From Desulfobacterales bacterium (GTDB lineage: Bacteria > Desulfobacterota > Desulfobacteria > Desulfobacterales > JAHEIW01), in NCBI GenBank assembly GCA_030145015.1, contig JAQYWI010000046.1:1-32691 (forward strand): 32,691 nt of DNA, written 5' to 3'. The notes beneath the pieces were generated by a model that made no database searches, was not told the origin of the DNA, and saw nothing but the letters and a program-made list of their open reading frames with translations. The position numbers and the translations under genes were made by a program. Positions 1 through 8,109 of this stretch are shown here, one piece after another (position 1 is the first letter of the stretch; the number at the start of each line of letters is the position of its first letter).

Positions 1-646
1 TCTGTTCGGTGATTTGTACGTCCATGGTCAGCGGCGATACGATCGGGCAGCAATGATGATTAATGAGGGGCCGCTCCCTATAAGCATCTTCACTTCCGGC
101 GATAAGCATCCCCAGTTCCAGTACCTGAAGCAATTCTTTCATGTTCGGGGTATTGCTGCGGACGGGCTTCAGGCAGTTTTTCAATGCCGGATAAAAGCGC
201 GAGAGGCTGAATTGACCCTCGGGCGCGTCGTCGGCCAGCGTTGATATCGAGAAGACATCATAACCCGGGAGCGCGTTAATCAAAAAGGCGATGTTGGCGA
301 TATCGGTGGAGGTGCCGCGCCGCTCTTCGCCGGTTTGAGGATCAATAACATTGGGCGCTGTGCTCGCGGTTACGATAACGGGTCTATCTTCCGGGAGTGT
401 CCTGTCAAATTGGGGGTCCCTCCCCATAAAAGTAAAGTGGGGCACAAATGATTTTCGATGGTCTTCAATTACATCTCGAGGAATCTTGACGATCAAAGAT
501 TTTGAATCCACATGGCAGCTGTGTTTGGCATAAATCCCGCGCGCATTTTCGTTGTGCACCAGAATGCCGACGTTTTCTAGGATCTCCAGTGAAGCTTCAT
601 GAATTTGTTTAACCTCTTGTTCGGTGAGAAATTCAGCAAAATGCAT
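1..646 (-). CDS. MttB-family (trimethylamine methyltransferase-like) protein, N-terminal part, cut by window edge
   Basis: Reading the minus strand from the ATG at 646-644 gives an uninterrupted frame of 215 codons that leaves the window at position 2, so the C-terminal half is missing. The translation begins MHFAEFLTEQEVKQIHEASL. It shows the usual MttB N-terminal pattern: an IHEASLEILENVGI helix, a CHVDSKSLIVKIPRDVIED segment, GRDP, and later NVIDPQTGEERRGTSTDIA. Near the edge comes HHCCPIVSPLTMD, which matches the CPISPL stretch of the other homologues in this window. GGGAGG lies 4 nt upstream of the ATG. Family members move a methyl group from a tertiary or quaternary amine to a corrinoid protein. 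The Pyl-equivalent residue is outside the window, so amber dependence and substrate cannot be judged. It is divergent from the gene at 884. Confidence 0.85.
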   Translation of the reverse strand, partial: MHFAEFLTEQEVKQIHEASLEILENVGILVHNENARGIYAKHSCHVDSKSLIVKIPRDVIEDHRKSFVPHFTFMGRDPQFDRTLPEDRPVIVTASTAPNVIDPQTGEERRGTSTDIANIAFLINALPGYDVFSISTLADDAPEGQFSLSRFYPALKNCLKPVRSNTPNMKELLQVLELGMLIAGSEDAYRERPLINHHCCPIVSPLTMDVQITEQ

Positions 647-712
647 ATGGCCTCCCTTAAAATGTCTTTTTCGGGTCTTAAAATTCACAAAAACAGGTAC
701 GGCATTTCAGAT

Positions 713-722
713 TTGTTAACAA
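713..722. promoter_or_regulatory. TTGT-TA-ACAA palindrome in the divergent promoter region
   Basis: The 237-bp gap between the two divergent genes (647-883) is AT-rich and contains the perfect palindrome TTGTTAACAA. Its arms match those of the longer palindromes at 15058-15077 and 15257-15276, which have a TTGTCAACAA core. A minus-strand TTGACA at about 733-728 lies beside it. TTGT/ACAA half-sites resemble GntR/FadR-type operators, but a 10-bp match can occur by chance in AT-rich DNA. I see no other gene or clear RNA structure in this gap. Confidence 0.3.
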
Positions 723-883
723 GTGTCAATATTGAAAATTTAAAAAATAGAAAAACCCAATTCTTTTCTTTACATTTCCTATTTCGATTCGGTATGTCAG
801 TACTCCAATAAAGTACCTTATCCGGATGCGCCCTAAACAAAAAGGATAGAGGTAATCATTTATATTCAAAGGGACCCTCTGTT

Positions 884-1972
884 ATGCCAAATTTTAAAAA
901 AGATTATTCCAGCTTTCAGAAGGGTTTGGGTCGTCTGCGAACAGCCATGAACGGAATTCCGGACCGTGTTCCTGTTTTTGTCCAGATGCACGAGTTTGCC
1001 ATGCAGGAACTGCGCGTGAATGCTAAAGAATTCTTTACCCATCCGGATCTTTTGGTGGGTGGTTATCTGTCTGTCCTGGAAAGGTACGCAATCGATGTTC
1101 CTACCCTTGATTATGATGTATACAACATCGAGGCCGAAGCGATCGGGCAAACCGTTATTTTCAGTGAATATGACATGCCGGATGTGGATCGTTCAGATCC
1201 GCTGATTAAAAATCGTAATGACCTAAAAAAAATCAAAAAGCCCGATTTTGCCTCAGCCGGGCGCTTGGCAATCGTGGTTGAAGTAAACAATCTGTTCGGT
1301 GAATTAGTCGGTGAAACACCCACACTTAATTTTTGCGCTCCGTTTAGCCTGGCGGCGAATATCAGGGGCATCGAGCTGCTGCTCATGGACATCCTGCTGA
1401 AACCGCATTTTGCCAGCGAGCTTTTTGATCGCATTACCGATGAATTGCTGGCCCCATGGATCCTTTATCTTAAAGAAAAATTTCCCGGGGCCAGGAGCAT
1501 CTGTGGAAATGATGCCGCCAGTTCACTTCCGATCGTCAATATGGATATTCTGAGGGATTGGATCGCACCCTATATTCTGCGCCTCAGGCAAATATGCGGC
1601 CCGGAAATATATGTGCCCAACTGGGTGGGCGAAAGTCAGCTCAAGAACCCTGAAGAAATGTTCGAACTCAAAATGCAGGTTTGTCCTAACTTTCTGGAAG
1701 GTCAGGACCCTGATGTGGCCGAGATCGGCCCGGCGGTTTACAAAGATTATGCCGGGAAAAAAGGGGTGCCTCTGATTCTCGGCGTCGGCGCCGGTTTTCT
1801 AGCATTGAGCACACCGGATGAAATCAGTGCGCGGGTTAAACACTATATAGAGGTGGGCGGCAAAAACGGACGCTTTTGTCTATATCTATGCAATGTCGGC
1901 GCAACCACTCCCGCTGAAAATATCAAAGCGGCGGTAGGGGCGGTGCATGCTTATGGCAGCTACGGAAGGTGA
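884..1972 (+). CDS. Uroporphyrinogen-decarboxylase-fold methyltransferase (MtaA/MtbA-like)
   Basis: This 362-residue protein looks like a URO-D-fold member of the cobamide-dependent methyltransferase superfamily (MtaA, MtbA, CmuA and relatives). These enzymes usually move a methyl group between a corrinoid protein and a thiol or pterin. The start ATG has AAAGGGA about 9 nt upstream. The N-terminus has RLRTAMNGIPDRVPV, typical of the fold, and the C-terminus has LCNVGATTPAENIKAAVGA, corresponding to the terminal C-x-TP-x-EN segment of MtaA. The usual HxC zinc motif appears as N246-W-V248-G, so two of the three expected zinc ligands seem absent, while C336 is kept. It may therefore not be a classical thiol methyltransferase. 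It abuts an EamA permease (1 nt gap) and lies among MttB homologues. Its acceptor is unknown. Confidence 0.75.
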   Translation: MPNFKKDYSSFQKGLGRLRTAMNGIPDRVPVFVQMHEFAMQELRVNAKEFFTHPDLLVGGYLSVLERYAIDVPTLDYDVYNIEAEAIGQTVIFSEYDMPDVDRSDPLIKNRNDLKKIKKPDFASAGRLAIVVEVNNLFGELVGETPTLNFCAPFSLAANIRGIELLLMDILLKPHFASELFDRITDELLAPWILYLKEKFPGARSICGNDAASSLPIVNMDILRDWIAPYILRLRQICGPEIYVPNWVGESQLKNPEEMFELKMQVCPNFLEGQDPDVAEIGPAVYKDYAGKKGVPLILGVGAGFLALSTPDEISARVKHYIEVGGKNGRFCLYLCNVGATTPAENIKAAVGAVHAYGSYGR

Positions 1973-1973
1973 A

Positions 1974-2882
1974 ATGTCTTTAACCGCTGCGATTCTGCTT
2001 CTAATTTCCGCCATTACCCACGCCGGCTGGAATTATATCAGCAAAAAAGAGCACCCGACGGCGGCTTTCTTCCTCGTCGCCAACACCATCGGGGTGATCT
2101 GCGTATTGCCTGTTTTGCTGTATTACGGAAACCAGATCCCTTTGATTCCCAAATCCGTATGGATATTTATTACGATGTCCGGCTTTTTTCTGGCGGCCTA
2201 TATGGCGGCTTTAGCCGGCGCCTATCGCGCCGGTGATATATCCATTGCATATCCTCTAGCCCGCTCCCTGCCCGTCATCTTTGTTTTCCTGATCACGCTT
2301 ATTTTCGGGAAAGGCAATCCGCTGGAGGCCTGGGTTATCATCGGTATCATCCTGGTTGTCGCCGGATGTATGATACTACCGCTAAGAGTATTAAACGAAT
2401 TCCGGTTTTCAAATTATAAAAATCTGTGTTGCTTATTGGCGGTATTGGCCGCCGTCGGTATCGCAGGCTACACCGTAATCGACGATACGGCCCTGCGCAA
2501 CCTGCGAGAAATCCCGGGAAAGCCATGGGATCCTGTCGATGCGACCCTCGTTTATATGGTTTTAGAAGGAATCAGTTGTTCGATTTGGCAGTTGCTGATC
2601 GTGGCTTTCGATCCCCGCGAACGCAAGACCCTAATCGAGGTTATACACGATTTCAAAGGTGCAGCTACCGTTACGGGAATCGGGATTTACCTGACCTATG
2701 GATTGGTTCTGGCGTCGATGAACTATGTGACCAATGTGAGCTATGTCGCCGCATTTCGCCAGCTCAGCATCCCGCTGGGCGCGCTGTTCGGAATGGTATT
2801 GCTTAACGAGTCTCGATATGTTCCGAAAATCATCGGTGTGGTTATCATCTTTCTGGGGCTGATACTGGTTGGTGTGGGTTAG
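1974..2882 (+). CDS. EamA/DMT-superfamily inner-membrane permease
   Basis: The 302-residue protein is strongly hydrophobic, with about ten predicted membrane segments in two repeated EamA-like halves. It begins MSLTAAILLLISAITHAGWN, which is typical of drug/metabolite transporter family members. In-frame starts exist at 1947 and 1953, but the ATG at 1974 is preferred: it has GGAAGGTG just upstream, sits 1 nt after the stop of the preceding gene, and puts the first membrane helix at the N-terminus. Tight spacing indicates co-transcription and translational coupling with the URO-D-like gene. The family exports or imports small metabolites. An amine or amino acid substrate is suggested only by context. 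The stop is TAG, a codon read as sense elsewhere in this window. Confidence 0.85.
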   Translation: MSLTAAILLLISAITHAGWNYISKKEHPTAAFFLVANTIGVICVLPVLLYYGNQIPLIPKSVWIFITMSGFFLAAYMAALAGAYRAGDISIAYPLARSLPVIFVFLITLIFGKGNPLEAWVIIGIILVVAGCMILPLRVLNEFRFSNYKNLCCLLAVLAAVGIAGYTVIDDTALRNLREIPGKPWDPVDATLVYMVLEGISCSIWQLLIVAFDPRERKTLIEVIHDFKGAATVTGIGIYLTYGLVLASMNYVTNVSYVAAFRQLSIPLGALFGMVLLNESRYVPKIIGVVIIFLGLILVGVG

Positions 2883-3018
2883 AGCGATTGCCGATCTTAT
2901 CCCGCCTGCGGCGGGACGTCAGATGCCGTCCCGCATAGCCAACTATAGCGGAATGACATCTTCCTTGTAGCTCCCCGCTGCAACGGGATCTTACGGGCGG
3001 CAACCTCGACAATCGCTC
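2882..3018. repeat. 137-bp palindromic intergenic repeat, copy A
   Basis: The element is bounded by imperfect 12-bp inverted ends, GAGCGATTGCCG (2882-2893) and CGACAATCGCTC (3007-3018). Inside are GC-rich hairpins: CCCGCC-TGC-GGCGGG near 2901, and GGGACG/CGTCCC around TCAGATGC. Positions 2917-3020 are nearly identical to 21842-21920, except that the second copy lacks about 26 bp containing a GC-rich hairpin. The left end overlaps the TAG stop of the permease gene. It carries no gene and looks like a small non-autonomous mobile repeat or a REP/BIME-like unit. Confidence 0.75.
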
Positions 3019-3062
3019 AACTTAAGCTAAAAATAAATTTACATGGCAATTAAGAAGGAGAC

Positions 3063-4490
3063 ATGAAAAAAACAAACAGTGTGCATCCACGTCTAAGCGT
3101 AATGGATCCGAAACAGATAAAAAGGGTTCATGAATATTCTCTGCAGATATTATCATCCATCGGACTGCGGGTCGACTCGCCCGAGGCCAGAAAGCGCTTT
3201 GCCCGGGCTATCGGTTCGCAAGCCGTTGACGGTGACCGCGTGCGCATACCGCCGGATCTGGTCGAATGGGCCATCCAGGCAGCCCCTGCGCGTATTGATG
3301 TTTACGACCGCAATGGCTCGCCGGCGTTTCGTCTGCCGGATCAGGCCCGTTTCGGCGTGGGGGTAACGGCGCTTTACTATCAGGATCCGGAAACCGGCGA
3401 GGTGGTTCCTTTCACCCGCAAGCATCTGGCCGCCTGTGTCCGCCTGGGCCATTGTCTGCCAAGTTTTGACGCTATTTCAACCATCGGTATTGTTCAGGAT
3501 GTTGCGCCGCAAGTCTCGGACCTGTATGCAACTCTGGAAATGACGGCCAACACAGACAAGCCCATTATCATTTTAATATCGGAAGAAAATGCATCCCCAT
3601 TGGTAATGGATCTCTTGGAACACCTGCATGGCGATCTGGCACCACGGCCTTCGATCATCCCCTATTTTAACCCCATCACCCCGCTGGTCATCAACAAAAG
3701 CACGGTGGATAAAATGGGGGTCGCCATCGAACGCGGCTTACCCTTTATTTATGCCAATTATGGGATGGCCGGCGCCTCGACGCCGATTACACCTGCCGGA
3801 CAGCTGGCGCTCATGAATGCCGAAGTGCTGGCCGGTCTTACCCTCGGCCAACTGATCAAAGAAGGCACACCCATGATTCTCGGCAATCATCCGGCCTGTT
3901 TTGACATGAAGGGAAACGAAAGTTTCTATGATTCGAAAAGCTACCTGATAGACCTGGCCTGTGCAGAAATAATGGCGCATTACAACCTGCCCTATTCCGG
4001 CACTTCCGGAAGCGGCATGGGTTGGGGAGCAGATCTCATCGCCGGTGGTCATCAATGGTTCAACCACCTGATCAGTTGCCTCGGCAAGAAGGGGCTGGCA
4101 CCTTTTGTCGGCGACATACTGGGTTCCCAGGCATTTTCTCCCAATCTTATCGTATATGCCAACGAGGTTATCCAACAGGTTCGTCTTTTTACCGAAGGTT
4201 TTGTGATAGATGATACCAACATCGGGCTGGAGGAAATCGCACAGGTAGGTCCGGGCGGGAATTTTCTGTTGTCAAACCTGACACTCAAATCCTATCGCAA
4301 GGCCCGTCAATTCAGCAACATTTTCGAAAACGTGCAGATCGATGAATGGCAGGCCAGAGGCCGACCGCGGACGGAGGATTTGCTGAAAGGCTACACCCGC
4401 CAATTGCTGGATGAAAGCAAGCCGCCGAAAAACCATTCAGAGTTGCTGGCACAGGGTGAATCCTTCATTGAAACGCTCAGCACCCATTAA
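3063..4490 (+). CDS. MttB-superfamily methyltransferase, divergent, without pyrrolysine
   Basis: This is a 475-residue MttB homologue (pfam trimethylamine methyltransferase family). Landmarks are VHEYSLQILSSIGLRVDSPEA near the N-terminus, a VRIPPDLVEWAIQAAP segment, DPETGEV, and a central NPITPLVINKST stretch that replaces the CPISPL motif of close relatives. AAGGAG lies 5 nt upstream of the ATG. The region matching the Pyl site reads SGTSGSGMGWGADL with no amber codon, so the enzyme cannot use the Pyl mechanism. Pyl-less MttB homologues (MtgB and others) demethylate quaternary amines such as glycine betaine, which is the likely class of substrate here. It follows the URO-D-like gene and permease, with copy A of the repeat in the 180-bp gap. 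Of the homologues in this window it is the furthest from the Pyl-type enzymes. Confidence 0.85.
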   Translation: MKKTNSVHPRLSVMDPKQIKRVHEYSLQILSSIGLRVDSPEARKRFARAIGSQAVDGDRVRIPPDLVEWAIQAAPARIDVYDRNGSPAFRLPDQARFGVGVTALYYQDPETGEVVPFTRKHLAACVRLGHCLPSFDAISTIGIVQDVAPQVSDLYATLEMTANTDKPIIILISEENASPLVMDLLEHLHGDLAPRPSIIPYFNPITPLVINKSTVDKMGVAIERGLPFIYANYGMAGASTPITPAGQLALMNAEVLAGLTLGQLIKEGTPMILGNHPACFDMKGNESFYDSKSYLIDLACAEIMAHYNLPYSGTSGSGMGWGADLIAGGHQWFNHLISCLGKKGLAPFVGDILGSQAFSPNLIVYANEVIQQVRLFTEGFVIDDTNIGLEEIAQVGPGGNFLLSNLTLKSYRKARQFSNIFENVQIDEWQARGRPRTEDLLKGYTRQLLDESKPPKNHSELLAQGESFIETLSTH

Positions 4491-4493
4491 AAA

Positions 4494-4747
4494 TAGAACC
4501 CATCTCAAAAAGGTGGATCAGGGTTCAGGGCCCCGCTGAAGCGGGATTACATGTCTAGTCTAAACAGGTTAATGTATGCATCAAGGCGCAAATCGATTCG
4601 AAAGCGGAGCATACACGCAAGTATGTGAGCATTTTGAATCGGTTTGATGAACTCCTTAATATTTATAAAAACAGATGTGAAATCCCGCCTTTTATAGCGG
4701 GGCAACGCCGCCATGGACACTTAGACGCCTTTTTGAGATGGGTTCTA
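4494..4747. mobile_element. 254-bp MITE-like element with 20-bp perfect terminal inverted repeats
   Basis: The ends are TAGAACCCATCTCAAAAAGG (4494-4513) and its exact reverse complement (4728-4747). The outermost bases form TA, consistent with a TA target preference as in Tc1/mariner-IS630 relatives. Nested palindromes fill the inside: CCCGC-tgaa-GCGGG at 4532-4545, CCCGC...GCGGG at about 4684-4700, and an imperfect central hairpin around 4580-4650. There is no transposase; the open frames inside are short and unconvincing. It starts 3 nt after the stop of the methyltransferase gene, so it may also act as a 3' stem-loop for that transcript. Confidence 0.8.
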
Positions 4748-4878
4748 GCCGATATAGGGGATGGCACCCGCTTACCGGTTGCCTTGAGCGGACCAACCGA
4801 TTGTGGGAGCACCCCCTATCCGGTCTGAACTGGGTATTAAAATACCCCATGGGTATAATTGCTAATTTACCGGCCTCT
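4748..4878. terminator. Convergent intergenic spacer with hairpins, possible bidirectional terminator
   Basis: The spacer between two convergent transcription units contains an inverted repeat around ATAGGGG...CCCCTAT (about 4754-4820) and a short perfect hairpin, GGGTATTAAAATACCC (4832-4847). Neither is followed by a long T-run in the expected place, although T-rich sequence lies at 4878-4889 on the plus side. Position favours a termination role, but the structure is weak. No gene is visible. Confidence 0.35.
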
Positions 4879-6102
4879 TTATTTTTTTATCCAGCGCGGC
4901 GCCTTGAAGCTTGAATTGGGATACGATTTTAGTGGTGGATCGGTAAAGATCGGCTGCAGCTCGCCGCCCTGTACCTGGTAGTGTACCACCGGCGCACCCG
5001 CTTGAGCACGCAGGACATTATCTTTATCCCATTTAATAAGACCCAACTCGCCCTCATAGCCGTGTTTCTGAATATAGGCATTCACGGCTTTGAAATCATA
5101 GGCATCGCCCACTTTTTCGACTGCATGAGCCCAGGCCTTCACAGCGGTGTAGGCAATCCAGGCACCGGCCGGAACCTGATGCTTGTTGATTTTCACGAAC
5201 TTGTCAACCCAGGCTTGTCCCGCGGCATTGGGCGCCTTGGGTCCCGGCAGCCCGCTGGGCATCTCGCCCACAATACCATCGGCGGTCGTCCCCAGGGTTT
5301 CTACCACTTCGCGGGGCGTAATGCCCCAGCCGAGGCTGATAATGGTGTTGGTGGGTTTTTTAAGAAACTGCTGGATAAAGGTAATATTTTCCTGTCCGCT
5401 GGGAATTTCCATATGGATAAGGGCCGGTTTGATCCGGCGGATCTGGGACAGAATAACACCCCACTCGTTGGTGCCGTATGGTACGGTTTCCCGTTTGGCC
5501 ACTTTCCAGCCTTTTTGTTTAAAGTTGGCCTCCAAAGTGTCTCCCACTTCCAGGCCCCATGAATCGTCGGTATTGATGATCACGACCTTTTTGTTGGGAT
5601 ATTTGTAAGGGAGTGCCATCAGCGCACGAAACATGCTGTTGGCCTGTTCAACCCCCACGTCGGTGGTCTGATAAATATTGTAATATTTTTTAGGATCCTC
5701 TTTGAAAATATCCACGGCCGCCTGGGATCCATCGTCTGCAAAAAAGGGCGCATCGTATTTGCCGTAAGCCCGCACATCCTGGCCCCATCCGGCCCAGCCG
5801 GCATGCACCGAAGCCACCTTCTTTTGGCCGCACAGATAATCGGCCGCCTGCATGACGACTTCAGGCTCAAACCCTTTGGAATCGAAACGGATAATCTCAA
5901 GCTGCTTGCCCAGCAGTCCACCGGACTCATTGATCTCATCGATGGCCATCTTGATGCCCTTAAAATAGTCTGCCCCGGAGCCGGCGGCCCAGCCGGTCAT
6001 CGGAATCGGAACACCGACCGGAATGGTGTCGGCTGCCATGGCAATCGGAACACAAAACAGACAAACCATCACAACCAATGTCAATAGGCTGATTCTTTTC
6101 AT
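4879..6102 (-). CDS. livK: Periplasmic substrate-binding protein of a branched-chain amino acid type ABC transporter
   Basis: This 407-residue protein has an N-terminal signal peptide: MKR, then a hydrophobic core to about residue 20, then AMA, with cleavage likely after residue 23. No lipobox is visible, so it is probably soluble in the periplasm. The mature start IPVGVPIPMTGWAAGSGADY and the segment IDEINESGGLLGKQLEI are typical of type I periplasmic binding proteins (LivJ/LivK, Peripla_BP_6). GGAGGAG lies upstream of the ATG. It is the last gene of the livG-F-H-M-K cluster, 120 bp after livM. The family binds Leu/Ile/Val, amides, urea, short-chain organic acids or betaines. With methylamine genes on both sides, a quaternary amine is possible but not shown. 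The gene symbol marks the family only. Confidence 0.9.
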   Translation of the reverse strand: MKRISLLTLVVMVCLFCVPIAMAADTIPVGVPIPMTGWAAGSGADYFKGIKMAIDEINESGGLLGKQLEIIRFDSKGFEPEVVMQAADYLCGQKKVASVHAGWAGWGQDVRAYGKYDAPFFADDGSQAAVDIFKEDPKKYYNIYQTTDVGVEQANSMFRALMALPYKYPNKKVVIINTDDSWGLEVGDTLEANFKQKGWKVAKRETVPYGTNEWGVILSQIRRIKPALIHMEIPSGQENITFIQQFLKKPTNTIISLGWGITPREVVETLGTTADGIVGEMPSGLPGPKAPNAAGQAWVDKFVKINKHQVPAGAWIAYTAVKAWAHAVEKVGDAYDFKAVNAYIQKHGYEGELGLIKWDKDNVLRAQAGAPVVHYQVQGGELQPIFTDPPLKSYPNSSFKAPRWIKK

Positions 6103-6222
6103 GTTGCTCCTCCTCTTTTGTTAAAAGTTAGCGTTGTAAGAAATAGATTTGAACCACACGACAACTTATGAATTCTCTTTTGGCGGCGCCCCTTCTTAAA
6201 GCCCTCATTTAGCGCGTACGCA

Positions 6223-7188
6223 TCAACCACTCGGCACACGACCCGCGGAGCGCTTCAGAAAAAGACCCATCACACCGTCCGGCAGCGCCAGCACCAGGAT
6301 CACCACCAAAGCACCCATGGTCACGGCCCGGTATGCGCCCAACGGCGCCATCAGCTCACTGCCGGCGACCACCAGAAAGGCACCCAGGATAGAGCCGGGA
6401 TAATGCCCCAGGCCGCCCACCAGCATCATGACCATCAAGATACTAAACAGGTCCAGGTCCAGCATGCGAAAAGAGAGCACCCCGTAGAAATGGCCGTAGA
6501 AAGCTCCGATGATGCCGGTTAAAAATGAGGTCAGGGCAAAGACCATCAGTTTATATTTAAAGGCGCTGATACCCAGGCTCATGGCAAAATCCTGAGAATC
6601 TTTAAGGGCCAGGAACGCAACGCCCCAGTAAGATTTGATCACAAACATAATAATGAGCGCACAGATTAGGGAGACTAAAAGCGTTAAATAGAAAGTGGGG
6701 ACGATATTGGCGGAACTGAAGTTATAGCCGAATATGTTGATTGGCGGAATGGTCAGAAGACCAACGGACCCGCCGGAGCCCAGTGCAAGGCCGATCTCAC
6801 CCCTTAAGGTCGGCTGCAGGGCCATGTGTACGCCGAAGGTTACCAGTGCGATGTAGGGCCCTGCCAGCCTGAGACAGGGCAACCCCACAAGAACCCCCAT
6901 GCCGGCAGTGAACAAACCGGCGATCAGGATCGACAGCACCGGTGTCACATCATGATTGATGGCCAGGATTCCGGAACAGTAAGCGCCCATGACAAAAAAG
7001 GCCACCTGGCCGAATGAGAAAATGCCGGCAAATCCCATCATGACATCCCAGCAGGAGGCCACCACGGCCCAGATGAGACACATGACCATAATGTTCATGA
7101 TGAATCTAATGTCTCCCACAAAGATGGGCAAGATCGCCATGATCCCATAACAGACGCCGATTATCACCATCATATGTTTTAAACGCAT
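6223..7188 (-). CDS. livM: ABC transporter permease, LivM type
   Basis: This is a 321-residue integral membrane protein with about eight or more hydrophobic segments. It has hallmarks of LivM permeases: the N-terminal stretch GFAGIFSFGQVAFFVMGAYC, the central LRLAGPYIALVTFG, and the C-terminal GGLGHYPGSILGAFLVV, which corresponds to the loop contacting the ATPase. The start lies 3 bp after the livH stop, with GGCGAG from the livH end as ribosome binding site, indicating translational coupling. It should pair with LivH to form the inner-membrane channel. The length is normal for the family. Confidence 0.92.
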   Translation of the reverse strand: MRLKHMMVIIGVCYGIMAILPIFVGDIRFIMNIMVMCLIWAVVASCWDVMMGFAGIFSFGQVAFFVMGAYCSGILAINHDVTPVLSILIAGLFTAGMGVLVGLPCLRLAGPYIALVTFGVHMALQPTLRGEIGLALGSGGSVGLLTIPPINIFGYNFSSANIVPTFYLTLLVSLICALIIMFVIKSYWGVAFLALKDSQDFAMSLGISAFKYKLMVFALTSFLTGIIGAFYGHFYGVLSFRMLDLDLFSILMVMMLVGGLGHYPGSILGAFLVVAGSELMAPLGAYRAVTMGALVVILVLALPDGVMGLFLKRSAGRVPSG

Positions 7189-7191
7189 ACC

Positions 7192-8094
7192 TTACTCGCC
7201 TTTTCCCATCAGACCCTGGGGCCGCAGCGCCAGGGTCGCCAACAAAAGAATAAAAAGCGCAATAATAGCGTAGCTCATGCCCAACAACCAGCCCACAAGC
7301 GCTTCCAGCATGCCGATGATGAAGGCGGCATAAAGACCGCCGCGGATGGAGCCCATGCCGCCGAATGCCGTTACCACCCAGGCCTTGATCATGATGGTGC
7401 CGCCGGACATGGGGTTGATGAACCACTTTTGACTCAACAGAATGCCGCCGAAACCCACCATGACGGTTGAAATGGCGAAGGTGGATGCGAAAATGCGCCC
7501 TTGCGGAATGCCGACGATTTTGGCCCCTTCCGGATTCTGGGCCACGGCCTGTACAGCCATACCAATGCGGGTGCTATTGAGCATCCATCCAAAAAGCAGG
7601 ATGCCGCCGATGGACATGACGAAAATCATGATGTCTTGATAGGCGAACACCAACTGGCCGACTTCAAGTATCCCCTCCAGGATGGGGGGCAAAGATTTCA
7701 TTTTGACGCCGAAGACCACCGTATAGAGGCTGGTTAAAAAAAGCGCCAGGCCCAGGGTCAACATCATGACCTTGTTTTCCCAGTCCTTGCGCTTTCTCAA
7801 GGGCGCCACCATGAGTTTTTCCAACCCGTACCCTACGGCGAACATCAGCGGCATCACAATAACCAGAATCGTCAGGTAGCCACCGAATTCAAGGCCGAGT
7901 CCGAAAATCAGTATCCAGGCAAAATAGCCGCCCATATTGAAAAAATCTCCATAGGCGAAATTAAAGGCCTTGGTCACGCCATAAACCAACGTCATCCCCA
8001 CGGCCATCAGGGCATATACGGAACCGGTGGATAACCCGGCGATAATCACGTCGGTGATCTCGTAGAATAATAAAATGGTGTCTTCGCTAAACAT
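7192..8094 (-). CDS. livH: ABC transporter permease, LivH type
   Basis: This 300-residue hydrophobic protein begins with the typical LivH pattern IIAGLSTGSVYALMAVGMTL, followed by YGVTKAFNFAYGDFFNMGGY. It also carries GGMGSIRGGLYAAFIIGMLEA, the EAA-like loop contacting the ATPases. AAGGGA precedes the ATG by about 9 nt. It lies between livF (15 bp upstream) and livM (3 bp downstream) in one transcription unit. Length and motifs are normal. The substrate cannot be deduced from the permease. Confidence 0.92.
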   Translation of the reverse strand: MFSEDTILLFYEITDVIIAGLSTGSVYALMAVGMTLVYGVTKAFNFAYGDFFNMGGYFAWILIFGLGLEFGGYLTILVIVMPLMFAVGYGLEKLMVAPLRKRKDWENKVMMLTLGLALFLTSLYTVVFGVKMKSLPPILEGILEVGQLVFAYQDIMIFVMSIGGILLFGWMLNSTRIGMAVQAVAQNPEGAKIVGIPQGRIFASTFAISTVMVGFGGILLSQKWFINPMSGGTIMIKAWVVTAFGGMGSIRGGLYAAFIIGMLEALVGWLLGMSYAIIALFILLLATLALRPQGLMGKGE

Positions 8095-8109
8095 TCTTTT
8101 TTATTCCCT

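Noticed and set aside
599..811. 70-codon plus-strand frame across the start of the truncated MttB gene
   Set aside because: It overlaps the N-terminus of the minus-strand gene and AT-rich promoter DNA; composition is not protein-like.
2882..3062. Cobalamin riboswitch upstream of corrinoid-related genes
   Set aside because: Hairpins here belong to a dispersed repeat; I found no B12-box-like conserved core here or in the other gaps.
3738..4175. 145-codon minus-strand frame inside the MttB homologue
   Set aside because: Antisense shadow of a conserved gene; no recognisable protein features.
4625..4828. 67-codon frame within and beyond the MITE-like element
   Set aside because: It is made of palindromic repeat sequence, has no good ribosome binding site and crosses the element border.
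4832..4847. Strong rho-independent terminator
   Set aside because: The hairpin is perfect but short and lacks an adjacent T-run on either strand, so only a low-confidence termination role is listed.
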